Positions 27,761 through 37,222 of a stretch of 64,000 bases of DNA are shown piece by piece. The position numbers and the translations under genes are program-made. Source of the stretch: Allolucifera butyrica (GTDB taxonomy: Bacteria; Bacillota; Negativicutes; Sporomusales; UPPP01); assembly GCF_900476375.1 (NCBI RefSeq), contig NZ_UPPP01000058.1, forward strand, positions 44,554 to 108,553. The letters are read 5' to 3'. The first letter of the stretch is position 1. The number at the start of each line of letters is the position of its first letter. Under the pieces are notes generated by a model. The model did not search any database. It saw nothing but the letters and a program-made list of their open reading frames with translations, and was not told where the DNA came from.

Positions 27761-28585
27761 TTGATACAACGAGTCTACAAATTAAAACCGGATAGTCCCG
27801 ACCTGCGGGATTACCTCTATGTAGCCAAAACGTATAAAGATGCCAAGGACTTACCGTCTATGGTCGACCTGAGGGCACAATGCAGTCCGGTAGTCGACCA
27901 GGGTGAACTCGGCTCCTGCACAGCCAATGCAATTGCTTCCGGTTTACGGGAGTATCTCCTGTTGAAAGCAAAACAGGTATGGGTAGCCTTATCCCGGTTA
28001 TTCCTCTATTATGAGGAGCGCCTGTTGGAAGGAACGGTAGAGGAAGACAGCGGCGCGACGATCCGGGATGGCATGAAAGTGCTCAAAACAATAGGGGTTT
28101 GCCCGGAAACGGATTACCCGTATGATATTGCCAAGTTTACCGACCCGCCAACGGAGCAGGCTTTAGAGGATGCCAAGCAATATACAATCAGCGAATATCA
28201 CCGGGTTACCAGCCTGACCAAGCTTAAAACCGCGTTGGCCGAAGAGCAGCCGGTGGTGATTGGCTTTTACGTTTACAGTTCGTTTGAAAGCGACGAGGTT
28301 GCGGCAACGGGGATTGTGCCAATGCCAAACACCTGGAAAGAGGAGCTGCTTGGCGGGCATGCGGTTCTGGTGGTAGGCTATGACGATGCCAAAGAATGGG
28401 CCATTGTCCGTAATAGCTGGGGAGAAAACTGGGGAGACAAAGGGTATTTTTATTTGCCATACAAGTATTGGAGCAGCGGTCTTGTAACCGATATGTGGAC
28501 CGGAAGCACAGGAAGCGTACCGGAAAAATCGTTTTTCCGTAAAATGTTAGATTGGTTTTTCGGCCTGTTTAATTGCGGCAGGTAA
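27761..28585 (+). CDS. papain-family (C1) cysteine peptidase, cytoplasmic
   Basis: A 274-residue protein with a full papain core: oxyanion Gln and catalytic Cys in DQGELGSCTANAIAS, catalytic His in LGGHAVLVVGYDD, and Asn in VRNSWGENWGDKGYF. The mature domain starts almost immediately (SMVDLRAQCSPVVDQG), with only a short N-terminal stretch, and there is no signal peptide and no long inhibitory propeptide. It is therefore probably an intracellular peptidase. It is a single gene between two terminators, so its role is not given by context. Confidence 0.9.
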   Translation: MIQRVYKLKPDSPDLRDYLYVAKTYKDAKDLPSMVDLRAQCSPVVDQGELGSCTANAIASGLREYLLLKAKQVWVALSRLFLYYEERLLEGTVEEDSGATIRDGMKVLKTIGVCPETDYPYDIAKFTDPPTEQALEDAKQYTISEYHRVTSLTKLKTALAEEQPVVIGFYVYSSFESDEVAATGIVPMPNTWKEELLGGHAVLVVGYDDAKEWAIVRNSWGENWGDKGYFYLPYKYWSSGLVTDMWTGSTGSVPEKSFFRKMLDWFFGLFNCGR

Positions 28586-28641
28586 ATGAGAAACACACAT
28601 TTTTTAATACCGGTTATGTCGGTATTGAAAGTTAAAAATTT

Positions 28642-28680
28642 AAGCTACGAAGTCATTTTACCGGCTTCGTAGCTTTTTTA
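28642..28680. terminator. terminator between convergent peptidase and iolH genes
   Basis: AAGCTACGAAG at 28642-28652 pairs with CTTCGTAGCTT at 28664-28674, followed by T-run on the plus strand; A-rich upstream flank may also serve the minus-strand operon. Confidence 0.85.
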
Positions 28681-28688
28681 TAGTGCCA

Positions 28689-29594
28689 TTATCTGCCTAA
28701 CAGTTCCTTTTCGATCATTTCGCGGGTTCGCGGCGCTTCAACGCCCATGCGCTCGGGGTAGCCGAACAGGGAGACGCAGGCAATGGACTCACCGCCAACC
28801 TTGCAAATCTTATTAGCGAAATCCATTTCGCGCAGGGTCTCGAAGATACCGGCAAAGTCTACTTCGCCCTCGCCGACCGGGTTGTGCTGGTGGATGGTAT
28901 AGTCCGCCTTGCCGCGGCTGTTGAGCCATGGCGGATTGACAATGTAGCGGCAGTCCTTGGTCTGGTTCCAGGTATCTGCGAACAGTACATGGGTCAGGTC
29001 GTCGCCCGCATACTTGAGCATGGAGCGCACATCGCCCTTACCTTGATCGTAGAAGAAGCCATGGGAGGCGGAGTAAACATAGCCGAGGTTGTCGGAGCGG
29101 AAAGACTTGACCATATCACAGGTCTCGTTGTTCAGTTCACAGAAGTCATAGGGATGAGACTGGACCTCTACTCGGATGCCTTCCTTCTCAAACAGCGGCA
29201 GCAATTCCTCCATGGATTTAAACCACATGCCGTTGCAGATTTCCTGTTGATTCGGATCGCCGGATAATTCAGTGTTTATGACCTGCACACCCATGTTGAC
29301 TGCGATCCCAATAATTTTTTTCCAGTTTGCAACCGCGTGCTGGCGCTGTTCTTCGGTCGGACCGCTCCAGCGATATACGACGATAAAGGAGGAGATTTCA
29401 ACGCCGGTCTCACGCAGCGCCTTCTTGTATTCTGCTTCGCACTCACGAGAGAACAGAGGGTGCTTGTAGAACGGGTTGATCCGCGGATGCGGGGACTGCT
29501 CAATGTACTTATAGCCCCAGTCTGCCACCTGATGCACCATATCGCTGATGCTCATCTGTTTTGCCAGTACGTCTACATCAAATGCGATTTTCAT
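28689..29594 (-). CDS. iolH: inositol-locus TIM-barrel isomerase/epimerase, IolH-like
   Basis: A 301-residue xylose-isomerase-like TIM-barrel protein. The N-terminal MKIAFDVDVLAK and WGYKYIEQSPHPRINPFYKH, then SSFIVVYRWSGPTEEQRQ and VINTELSGDPNQQEIC, follow the Bacillus IolH pattern closely. Metal ligands of the fold would be the Glu in NTELSG and later acidic and His residues. Its exact reaction is not settled in the literature I know; it belongs to inositol catabolism. In this locus no canonical iolE (inosose dehydratase) is present, so this or the upstream paralog may supply that step. Third gene of the minus-strand operon led by iolG. Confidence 0.85.
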   Translation of the reverse strand: MKIAFDVDVLAKQMSISDMVHQVADWGYKYIEQSPHPRINPFYKHPLFSRECEAEYKKALRETGVEISSFIVVYRWSGPTEEQRQHAVANWKKIIGIAVNMGVQVINTELSGDPNQQEICNGMWFKSMEELLPLFEKEGIRVEVQSHPYDFCELNNETCDMVKSFRSDNLGYVYSASHGFFYDQGKGDVRSMLKYAGDDLTHVLFADTWNQTKDCRYIVNPPWLNSRGKADYTIHQHNPVGEGEVDFAGIFETLREMDFANKICKVGGESIACVSLFGYPERMGVEAPRTREMIEKELLGR

Positions 29595-29666
29595 TCGTAA
29601 AACTCCTTATCGTTAAAATTTTAAGAAAAGACGCTACGCAACGCCCGAGACGCCGCGTCTCCTGAT

Positions 29667-30605
29667 TTATTGGCTAACCGTCTGACGCAGCGCGTCGATA
29701 GAGGTTAGAACGCCTGCTTCGGTGGTCATGGTGAGGTCTTCCATTTCAAGGGAGACGTCTCCATCGTAGCCCATCATATGGCAGACGGAGAAGAATTCCT
29801 TCCACCACTGCAGATCTTTGCCACAGCCAACAGCAACATAGTTCCAGATGCGTTCCGCGGATTCCGTTACCGGCTTGGGCTCTGGCAGACCGTTGACGTC
29901 TGCCAGACCACGCTCAATGCGCGCATCCTTGCCGTGTACGTGGAAGATGCAGCCTTTCAGCGCGCGCGCTGCTGCGATCGGATCTGCACCAAGCACAATC
30001 ATGTGAGATGGATCGAGGTTGATGCCAAGCATAGGATCGGTTGCGTTACGCAGCTTGAGCAAGGTTGCCACGCTCCAAACCATGGTCCCCGGAAACTCCT
30101 CAATTGCGATCTGCTCAACGCCGCAGGTCTTGCAGTGCGCGATGAACTTATGCCAGAACTTGATGGTAACTTCCCATTGATATTCATAAGCAGGCGCCAT
30201 AAAGTCCGGCCAAGACACGGTAGATGTGATCCAGTTCGGGGTAGTGTCGCCCGGTGCGCCCGCCGGCAGGCCTGCCATTGCGACCAGCTTCTTCACGCCC
30301 AGCTTCCCTGCAAGAGTTGCGCAGTCGTACATGGATGCAGCGTATTCCTTGCCCGTTTCGGAGGGCCAAGTTGGATTGCAGGAGGTGTTCAGGGCAGAGA
30401 TGCGCATGCCGCGCTTCTCCAGCTCCGCCTTGAAAGCAGCCAGTTTGCCTTTGTCTGCCAGTAATTCTGCGGTGTTCACGTGCTTTCTTGCGCCCCAGCC
30501 GCCCGCAGTCATCTCGACCGCGTCGATACCAAGGCTCTTGACTTTGTCAAGCATGTCCGTGAAGGACAGGTCGGCAAATACATCGGTGCATATTGCAAGT
30601 TTCAT
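29667..30605 (-). CDS. sugar phosphate isomerase/epimerase family TIM-barrel protein (candidate inosose dehydratase or isomerase)
   Basis: A 312-residue AP-endonuclease-2/xylose-isomerase-like TIM barrel. Visible family features: GIDAVEMTAGGWG, IAIEEFPG (metal-ligand Glu), GINLDPSHMIVLGADP (Asp/His ligand strand), FHVHGKDARI and DVSLEMEDL. These are the metal-binding loops shared by IolE, IolI and related enzymes. Located between iolG and iolH, it is expected to act on 2-keto-myo-inositol, as dehydratase or isomerase, but its sequence does not look like textbook IolE. GGAGGAGATACC lies before the ATG. It is co-transcribed with iolG (96 bp gap). Confidence 0.85.
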   Translation of the reverse strand: MKLAICTDVFADLSFTDMLDKVKSLGIDAVEMTAGGWGARKHVNTAELLADKGKLAAFKAELEKRGMRISALNTSCNPTWPSETGKEYAASMYDCATLAGKLGVKKLVAMAGLPAGAPGDTTPNWITSTVSWPDFMAPAYEYQWEVTIKFWHKFIAHCKTCGVEQIAIEEFPGTMVWSVATLLKLRNATDPMLGINLDPSHMIVLGADPIAAARALKGCIFHVHGKDARIERGLADVNGLPEPKPVTESAERIWNYVAVGCGKDLQWWKEFFSVCHMMGYDGDVSLEMEDLTMTTEAGVLTSIDALRQTVSQ

Positions 30606-30701
30606 ATTCGGTATCTCCTCCGTATTTTGTACTAAGCAGGACCTTTACGCCCTGCGCAAAGGTATGATTTTAAAGGCTACGGGTCTAAGATCGGCGGAGC
30701 G

Positions 30702-31757
<1,056 letters not shown>

Positions 31758-31759
31758 TT

Positions 31760-31775
31760 ACGAGCACGTGATCGT
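31760..31775. promoter_or_regulatory. LacI-family operator 1, iolG promoter
   Basis: ACGAGCACGTGATCGT, a near-palindrome centred on CACGTG. It lies 9-24 bp after the -10 box (31785-31790, minus strand) of the iolG operon, over the expected start of transcription. Identical to operator 2. Confidence 0.85.
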
Positions 31776-31784
31776 TTGTTTTAA

Positions 31785-31814
31785 ATTATAGAGTACATGC
31801 TAATAGAGTGTCAA
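31785..31814 (-). promoter_or_regulatory. sigma-A promoter of the iolG operon
   Basis: On the minus strand TTGACA (31814-31809) and TATAAT (31790-31785), 18 bp apart; both boxes are perfect consensus. Confidence 0.85.
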
Positions 31815-31874
31815 TGATTTTAATCGCAATTTTTGAAAAACGTAGATTTTTAGTAAATTTCAGATAATTCCTTC

Positions 31875-31903
31875 TTGACATCACAAAAATAATGACGTAA
31901 AGT
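31875..31903 (+). promoter_or_regulatory. sigma-A promoter of the lacI-type regulator
   Basis: TTGACA at 31875-31880 and TAAAGT at 31898-31903, 17 bp apart; operator 2 follows at about +16. Confidence 0.65.
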
Positions 31904-31925
31904 TAAAAATAAGCAGACAAAAAAT

Positions 31926-31941
31926 ACGAGCACGTGATCGT
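31926..31941. promoter_or_regulatory. LacI-family operator 2, regulator's own promoter
   Basis: ACGAGCACGTGATCGT, identical to operator 1, 32-47 bp before the regulator's start codon. Indicates autoregulation. Confidence 0.85.
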
Positions 31942-31972
31942 TGACACTGGAAAGGATATAAAAGGGAATAAA

Positions 31973-32998
31973 ATGAAGGTAACTCTCAAGCAAATAGCTG
32001 AAATAGCCGGTGTGCACAGAGCAACCGTAGATAAGGTGCTGCATGATAGAGACGGCGTTAGTGATGAAGTAAGAAAAAAGGTAAAAAAAATAATCAATGA
32101 ATTAGGCTATAGACCCAATATCATTGGGAAAGCGCTGGCCTGTCAAAATAAACCGTTAGTAATCGCGGTAGTATTGTTAAAAGTGGATGCTCTGGAAGAA
32201 ATAAAAGCCGGCATCGAAGAGGCATACGGAGAATTGAAAAATTTTGGCCTGGAAATTGAGTATTATTTAACGAATAATTTTGCAGCAGAACAAGTAAATG
32301 CGATTAATCTCTTAAAAGATAAAAAAATTGCCGGCGTGATCATAAGTCCGTTAAATGATGTAAGTATCAAAAACGCCATTAATGAATTGATAGATAAAGG
32401 AATTGCGGTGGTAACCATTAACTCGGATATACCGGAAAGCCAACGGTTATGTTTTGTAGGACAGGACATGATGATGGCCGGCAGGGTGGCCGGGAAACTT
32501 ATGGGAGAGATTTTGAACGGAGAGGGTAAAGTAGCTGTTATTACCGGTTCTCACAATCTATTGTGCTCAAGTGAACGGAAAAACGCGTTTGAGACAGTAA
32601 TCACCGACAGTTATCCCGGTATTGAAATTATTGAAACGATTGAGACCTATGAGCAGAGAATTGTTGCCTTTCAAAAAACATTATCATTGCTGGAGACGGT
32701 AAATGATCTGAATGGAATATATATTACCTGCGGCAGTGTTAATGAAGTAGGCAAGGCAGTAAGACTTATGAATAAAACGAAAGAAATTAAAATTATTAGT
32801 TTTGATTTATATCCTGAAATCGTTGAACTGGTTAAAGAAGGTGTTATTAATTTTACGATCGGCCAAGACCTGTTCGGTCAGGGATATAAAAGCACGAAGG
32901 TGCTGTTCGAGTATTTATTTTTTAACAAAAGCCCTGAAGCCGAGCATATTAAAACGGCGATTGATATTAGACTAAAAGAAAATATTGACCTGGCTTAA
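31973..32998 (+). CDS. LacI-family repressor of the inositol locus
   Basis: A 341-residue repressor: N-terminal HTH (TLKQIAEIAGVHRATVDKV), hinge helix region (RPNIIGKALA), and a periplasmic-binding-protein-like effector domain (about 65-341; VIISPLNDVSI, VVTINSDIP, FVGQDMMMAGRVAGKLM). The HTH begins with the family's usual recognition helix but with RATVDKV in place of the common xxTVSRV. ATG 31973 has AAAGGGA; an in-frame GTG at 31934 falls within the operator and is rejected. Four matching CACGTG-centred sites around this gene make an inositol or pathway intermediate responsive repressor the natural reading. It sits between the divergent iolG operon and the transporter. Confidence 0.93.
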   Translation: MKVTLKQIAEIAGVHRATVDKVLHDRDGVSDEVRKKVKKIINELGYRPNIIGKALACQNKPLVIAVVLLKVDALEEIKAGIEEAYGELKNFGLEIEYYLTNNFAAEQVNAINLLKDKKIAGVIISPLNDVSIKNAINELIDKGIAVVTINSDIPESQRLCFVGQDMMMAGRVAGKLMGEILNGEGKVAVITGSHNLLCSSERKNAFETVITDSYPGIEIIETIETYEQRIVAFQKTLSLLETVNDLNGIYITCGSVNEVGKAVRLMNKTKEIKIISFDLYPEIVELVKEGVINFTIGQDLFGQGYKSTKVLFEYLFFNKSPEAEHIKTAIDIRLKENIDLA

Positions 32999-33056
32999 AC
33001 GGATTGATTCTAAGTAGATTACTTTGAAGTAAGTATCAGGTATATTTTTACTCATA

Positions 33057-33072
33057 ACGAGCACGTGCTCTG
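33057..33072. promoter_or_regulatory. LacI-family operator 3, transporter promoter
   Basis: ACGAGCACGTGCTCTG; its core GAGCACGTGCTC (33059-33070) is a perfect 12-bp palindrome, the most symmetrical of the four copies. Confidence 0.82.
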
Positions 33073-33150
33073 ACCTTGGAATAATGCAAATTCAAAAATT
33101 ACTATATCCGGGATAGATTTTTAACTGATGAATTTTATTTTTTTTCTTCA

Positions 33151-33166
33151 AAGAGCACGTGATCGT
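33151..33166. promoter_or_regulatory. LacI-family operator 4, transporter promoter
   Basis: AAGAGCACGTGATCGT, one base different from operators 1 and 2. Confidence 0.82.
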
Positions 33167-33352
33167 AGAAAAGAGGGAATTCGTATATTATATACCTATT
33201 TTAAAAATATAGTTATCTTAATTTTCATGCATTTATAGTAGGCTTGCGCAAGACATCTTTATTTAGCGTAACTAAGGGGGAGGGATTTTTGCACTGGTTT
33301 GCCGGCGAAATCATTATTTCAAAAAATATACTGGGAGGTGTTCAAGAGGGTT

Positions 33353-34873
33353 ATGCGTGAACAAGAGAATCAGTATGTACTGGAAATGAAGAATATAACC
33401 AAAATATTTCCGGGAGTTCTAGCATTAGACAAGGTAAATCTAAAAGTCAGGGCGGGCACAGTCCATGTGCTTGTCGGCGAAAATGGAGCCGGTAAATCCA
33501 CACTGATGAAGATTTTAAGCGGCGAACATCAAATTGATGGTGGTGAAATTTACTTCAAAGGTACAAAACTGGATCATCAAAATACCAAATCGGCATTAAA
33601 TCTAGGTATTGCCATGATCCATCAGGAATTAAGTCCAATTCTCGACATGACAATTGCTGAAAATATATTTTTGGATCGAGAGCCGACTTATAATTTCGCT
33701 TCCTTGGATATATTTGTAAATTTCAAAAAACTCTATCAACAAACCCAGGAATTGCTTGACCGGCTGGGGCTGAAATATGACCCGTATATGAAGATGCGGG
33801 AACTCAGTGTTGCCGGCATGCAGTTAATCGAAATAAGCAAGGCGATCTCCCGCGGCGCATCGTTGATCATTATGGATGAACCGACATCAGCGATTACTGA
33901 TACGGAAGTGACAATGCTATTCAATCAAATACGCGACCTAAAGCAAAACGGGGTAGCCATTATATATATCACGCATAAGATGGACGAGATTTTCCAAATT
34001 GCCGACGATATTACCATAATCCGGGATGGACAATATGTTGATTCCAATCATGCCGGTTATTACGATGAAAACAAGTTGATCTCCCTGATGGTCGGCCGGA
34101 CAATTTCCAATATCTTTCCTAAAGACCCGGCTGAAATTGGAGAAACCGTATTGGAAGTAAAAAATTTAACAAGAGATGGGCTTTTTAAGGATATCAACTT
34201 CCGGGTGCGAAGGGGAGAGATTCTGGGACTGGCCGGACTAGTAGGAGCGGGCCGGACGGAAGTCGCCAGGGCGATCTTTGGGCTTGATCCAATTGATTCC
34301 GGCGAAATCCTTCTGGAAGGCAGCCCCATCAAGGTAAGGAAACCGATGGACGTTATTGAAAAAGGGGTAGCCATGTTATCAGAAGACAGAAAGTCCGACG
34401 GGCTTGTATTGTGCAGATCGGTTCTGGAAAATATTTCAATGACGAATCTAAACAAGTTTGCTCCGGGCTTGTTTATCGATTTAGAGCAGGAAGCCGAGAC
34501 CGCCAAGAACATGATAAAAATGCTGAAGATAAAAGTTCATTCGCTGTATGCGGCAGCAAATACCCTAAGCGGCGGCAATCAGCAGAAGGTAATTCTTGCC
34601 AAATGGCTGCTGGGAGACCTTAAGGTTCTGATACTGGATGAACCAACCCGTGGCATTGATGTGGGATCCAAATCAGAAATCCACAAGTTAATGTGCAAGT
34701 ACGCTCAGGAAGGATTGGCCATTATCATGATATCTTCCGAATTGCCGGAAATTTTGGGAATGAGCGACCGGGTCATCGTAATGCAGGAAGGCAGAATAAC
34801 AGGGGAATTAAACCGAGCAGAAGCATCCCAGGAGAAAATTATGATCCTGGCTACGGGAGGTAAAATAGGATGA
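33353..34873 (+). CDS. sugar (inositol) ABC transporter ATPase, RbsA/MglA type
   Basis: A 506-residue protein with two fused nucleotide-binding domains. First half: Walker A GENGAGKST, signature LSVAGMQLIEIS, Walker B LIIMDEPTSAITD. Second half: the degenerate GLVGAGRTEVAR in the P-loop position, LSGGNQQKVILAKWL and LILDEPTRGID, as usual in the CUT2 family. ATG 33353 is taken as start; an in-frame TTG at 33299 would add 18 residues. It overlaps the permease gene by 4 bp (ATGA). With the permease and lipoprotein downstream it makes a CUT2 importer; inositol is inferred from the iol genes on both sides and the shared operators. Confidence 0.92.
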   Translation: MREQENQYVLEMKNITKIFPGVLALDKVNLKVRAGTVHVLVGENGAGKSTLMKILSGEHQIDGGEIYFKGTKLDHQNTKSALNLGIAMIHQELSPILDMTIAENIFLDREPTYNFASLDIFVNFKKLYQQTQELLDRLGLKYDPYMKMRELSVAGMQLIEISKAISRGASLIIMDEPTSAITDTEVTMLFNQIRDLKQNGVAIIYITHKMDEIFQIADDITIIRDGQYVDSNHAGYYDENKLISLMVGRTISNIFPKDPAEIGETVLEVKNLTRDGLFKDINFRVRRGEILGLAGLVGAGRTEVARAIFGLDPIDSGEILLEGSPIKVRKPMDVIEKGVAMLSEDRKSDGLVLCRSVLENISMTNLNKFAPGLFIDLEQEAETAKNMIKMLKIKVHSLYAAANTLSGGNQQKVILAKWLLGDLKVLILDEPTRGIDVGSKSEIHKLMCKYAQEGLAIIMISSELPEILGMSDRVIVMQEGRITGELNRAEASQEKIMILATGGKIG

Positions 34874-35871
34874 ACCTAAGTAAAATAAGGAACCCGGAAG
34901 ACGGTATACTAGCCAAAATAAAGGAAAAAGGATTTGCCGGCATTTACAGCAAGTATGGTACAATCCTTATTTTTATAGGACTGGTGATGATTGCTTCTTT
35001 AGTTAGTCCGTATTTTTTAACGACTGCAAATCTAACGGACGTTTTAAAACAACAGGTTGTAATAAGTTTGCTGGCTTTTGGCGTAACCTTCGTTATTATT
35101 TTAGCGCAAATTGACGTTTCGTTAGGTTCCGTAGCGGCATTAACCGGCACAATGGCTGCCAGCGTAATGTCTATGACCCATAGCTTAGCGCTTGCTGTTT
35201 TAACCGGGATTATAATTGGCATTGCCGTTGGTATGCTGAATGGGTTTGTTATTACCAAATTCAATATCCCATCCTTTATTATGACCCTGGCCATGACTAC
35301 CGTAGCGAGAGGGGCTATCCTGCTATATACCAAGGGGGTTCCCGTATCCAATTTAGGCAATTTTAATGTAATTGGCCAAGGTTCAATCGGTCCGATACCT
35401 ATTTCAATCTTAATATTCATTGTTTGTCTGATTGTTTCATGGGGACTTTTGAATAGAACGAAGTTCGGACGGCGTATATATGCTGTTGGCGGGAATGAAA
35501 AGGCGGCTGCTGCATCCGGGATTGATACCAAGAAAGTAATAAGACAAGCGTTTATTTTCAATGGAATTTTAGCGGCTATAGCTGGTATTGTTCTAATGTC
35601 CCGTATTAATTCCGGCCAGCCGGCGGGCGGAGTAGGGTATGAATTTGATGCGATTACGGCTGTTGTTGTCGGTGGTACAAGTTTAATGGGCGGAACCGGG
35701 ACGATTGTAGGTACGCTGATCGGGTCAATGATCATTGGTGTTATCAATAATCTATTAAATCTTATGAGCGTAAATTCTTACTGGCAGCAAATTGTTAAAG
35801 GTACCATCATAGCTGTGGCTGTCATATTGGACGTTAAAACAAAGACGGCGAAGGTTAAGAAAAAAGTATAG
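34870..35871 (+). CDS. sugar (inositol) ABC transporter permease, RbsC type
   Basis: A 333-residue inner-membrane protein with eight to ten helices, and the CUT2 permease signatures FVIILAQIDVSLGSVAAL and AVGGNEKAAAASGI; the C-terminal VVVGGTSLMGGTGTIVGTL is also typical. Coupled to the ATPase by the ATGA overlap. Forms the homodimeric channel of the importer. Confidence 0.94.
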   Translation: MNLSKIRNPEDGILAKIKEKGFAGIYSKYGTILIFIGLVMIASLVSPYFLTTANLTDVLKQQVVISLLAFGVTFVIILAQIDVSLGSVAALTGTMAASVMSMTHSLALAVLTGIIIGIAVGMLNGFVITKFNIPSFIMTLAMTTVARGAILLYTKGVPVSNLGNFNVIGQGSIGPIPISILIFIVCLIVSWGLLNRTKFGRRIYAVGGNEKAAAASGIDTKKVIRQAFIFNGILAAIAGIVLMSRINSGQPAGGVGYEFDAITAVVVGGTSLMGGTGTIVGTLIGSMIIGVINNLLNLMSVNSYWQQIVKGTIIAVAVILDVKTKTAKVKKKV

Positions 35872-36008
35872 CGGCGCTTACTGTATAGATATAGTTCTCT
35901 CTCGAATTAACCTCGAAAGGGGGGATTGATATTCGAACAACCCAGATATGATTTGCTTTTTGATTTTGGGGAAAAGGGCTATTTCACAATTTAAAGGAGG
36001 GTACTTTT

Positions 36009-36956
36009 ATGAAAAGAACGGTAGGGTTACTTCTGGTTCTGGTACTGGCTTTATTCGTGGTTGCCGGCTGTGGTTCTTCCCAGGGAGCAGATAATTCGAA
36101 AGGCGCCAAGAAATTTGTAGTAGGGTATACCAACCTCGCTGATACAGATGTTTTCTGTACGAGTAGAAAAGATGCGTTCATAAAGTACACCAAAGGAGAT
36201 CCGAATCTCGAAGTCCGTTTTACGGATGCCAACAATGATATTAATAAACAATTAGACCAAATTGACAATTTTATCGCTCAAAAAGTAAACGCCATCGTGA
36301 TTGTTCCTGTAGATTATGAAGGAATTGTACCGGGGGTAGAAAAGGCTAATGCTGCGGGAATTCCGGTAATCGCCCTGGGAATCCAGTCACACGGCGGTGA
36401 TTATACTTTTGTTGGCTCCAAAAATTATGATGCCGGGAAAATGCAAGGCGAATTTATGAAAGACAAGCTGCCGCAAAACGCCCAAATTCTTTATCTCCAG
36501 GGAACTAACGGATTATATCACTCAACCGAAAGATGGCAAGGATTTAAAGAAGCGCTGCTCGACAAAAGACCCGATGTTAAGCTTCTGGCAAGATTATCCG
36601 GCAACTATGACAGAGCGGAAGGAATGAAAATAACCGAAGACTGGATTCAGACATTCCCCCATTTTGATGCCATTATTGCCGCCAATGACCAAATGGCGCT
36701 TGGCGCACTCGAAGCCTTAAAGACTGCCAACCGCTTGCAGGGTGTAATGATTTCCGGCATTGACGGTACGAAAGATGCCTTAAATGCAATTAAAGGGAAT
36801 GAGATGTCCCAAAGCATTTTCCAGGATGCGGCTAGTCAGGCTGCCAAAGGGTATGAAGTGATCCAGAAGTTAATGAAAGGGGAAAAACCGCCTAAGGAAG
36901 TGATTATTCCCTTCCAATCCATTACCAAAGAGAATGTCGATAAATACTTGAAATAA
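36009..36956 (+). CDS. sugar (inositol) ABC transporter binding lipoprotein, RbsB type
   Basis: A 315-residue family 4 periplasmic-binding protein. Signal peptide with lipobox VVAGC, then VVGYTNLADTDVFC at the start of the first lobe, and the typical AIVIVPVDYEG, NDQMALGALEAL and GIDGTKDALNAI segments. It collects the sugar for the ATPase and permease encoded just before. AAAGGAGGG precedes the ATG. It is paralogous to the orphan binding protein at 50181-51143. No clear terminator follows before the malic enzyme gene. Confidence 0.94.
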   Translation: MKRTVGLLLVLVLALFVVAGCGSSQGADNSKGAKKFVVGYTNLADTDVFCTSRKDAFIKYTKGDPNLEVRFTDANNDINKQLDQIDNFIAQKVNAIVIVPVDYEGIVPGVEKANAAGIPVIALGIQSHGGDYTFVGSKNYDAGKMQGEFMKDKLPQNAQILYLQGTNGLYHSTERWQGFKEALLDKRPDVKLLARLSGNYDRAEGMKITEDWIQTFPHFDAIIAANDQMALGALEALKTANRLQGVMISGIDGTKDALNAIKGNEMSQSIFQDAASQAAKGYEVIQKLMKGEKPPKEVIIPFQSITKENVDKYLK

Positions 36957-37222
36957 ATTTGAACATTATCATCGATTTACAGCAAACTGCGAAAAGTGGA
37001 ATCGTCGAGATATAGCCGGGAAATTTACGCATTGATGGGTTAGATAAGTTGGACTTCCTCGAAAAAGTACTTCATAACCCCCTGGAAGCTGCTTTATTAG
37101 GGGAGGTCCTTCTTAGTCTAAGGGGTTCTGCTTAAAATTGACTAATGCGAAAAGTGGAATACAACCTGCTAATGGATATACAGTCAATAGCCATTATGGT
37201 TGGGGCATTTTTATATTGGGAG

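Larger units (their letters stand above)
32999..33352. other. regulatory region before the inositol ABC transporter
   Basis: No gene is seen. It carries operators 3 and 4, 94 bp apart, a spacing that would allow a looped repressor complex, and a leader of nearly 190 nt after operator 4. TTGGAA at 33076 is a possible -35, without a good -10 partner. Confidence 0.6.

Noticed and set aside
29778..30464. 228-codon plus-strand frame opposite the TIM-barrel gene
   Set aside because: Antisense shadow; no start signal and no recognisable domain.
34944..35747. 267-codon open frame opposite the RbsC-type permease
   Set aside because: Antisense shadow of a hydrophobic gene; no independent support.
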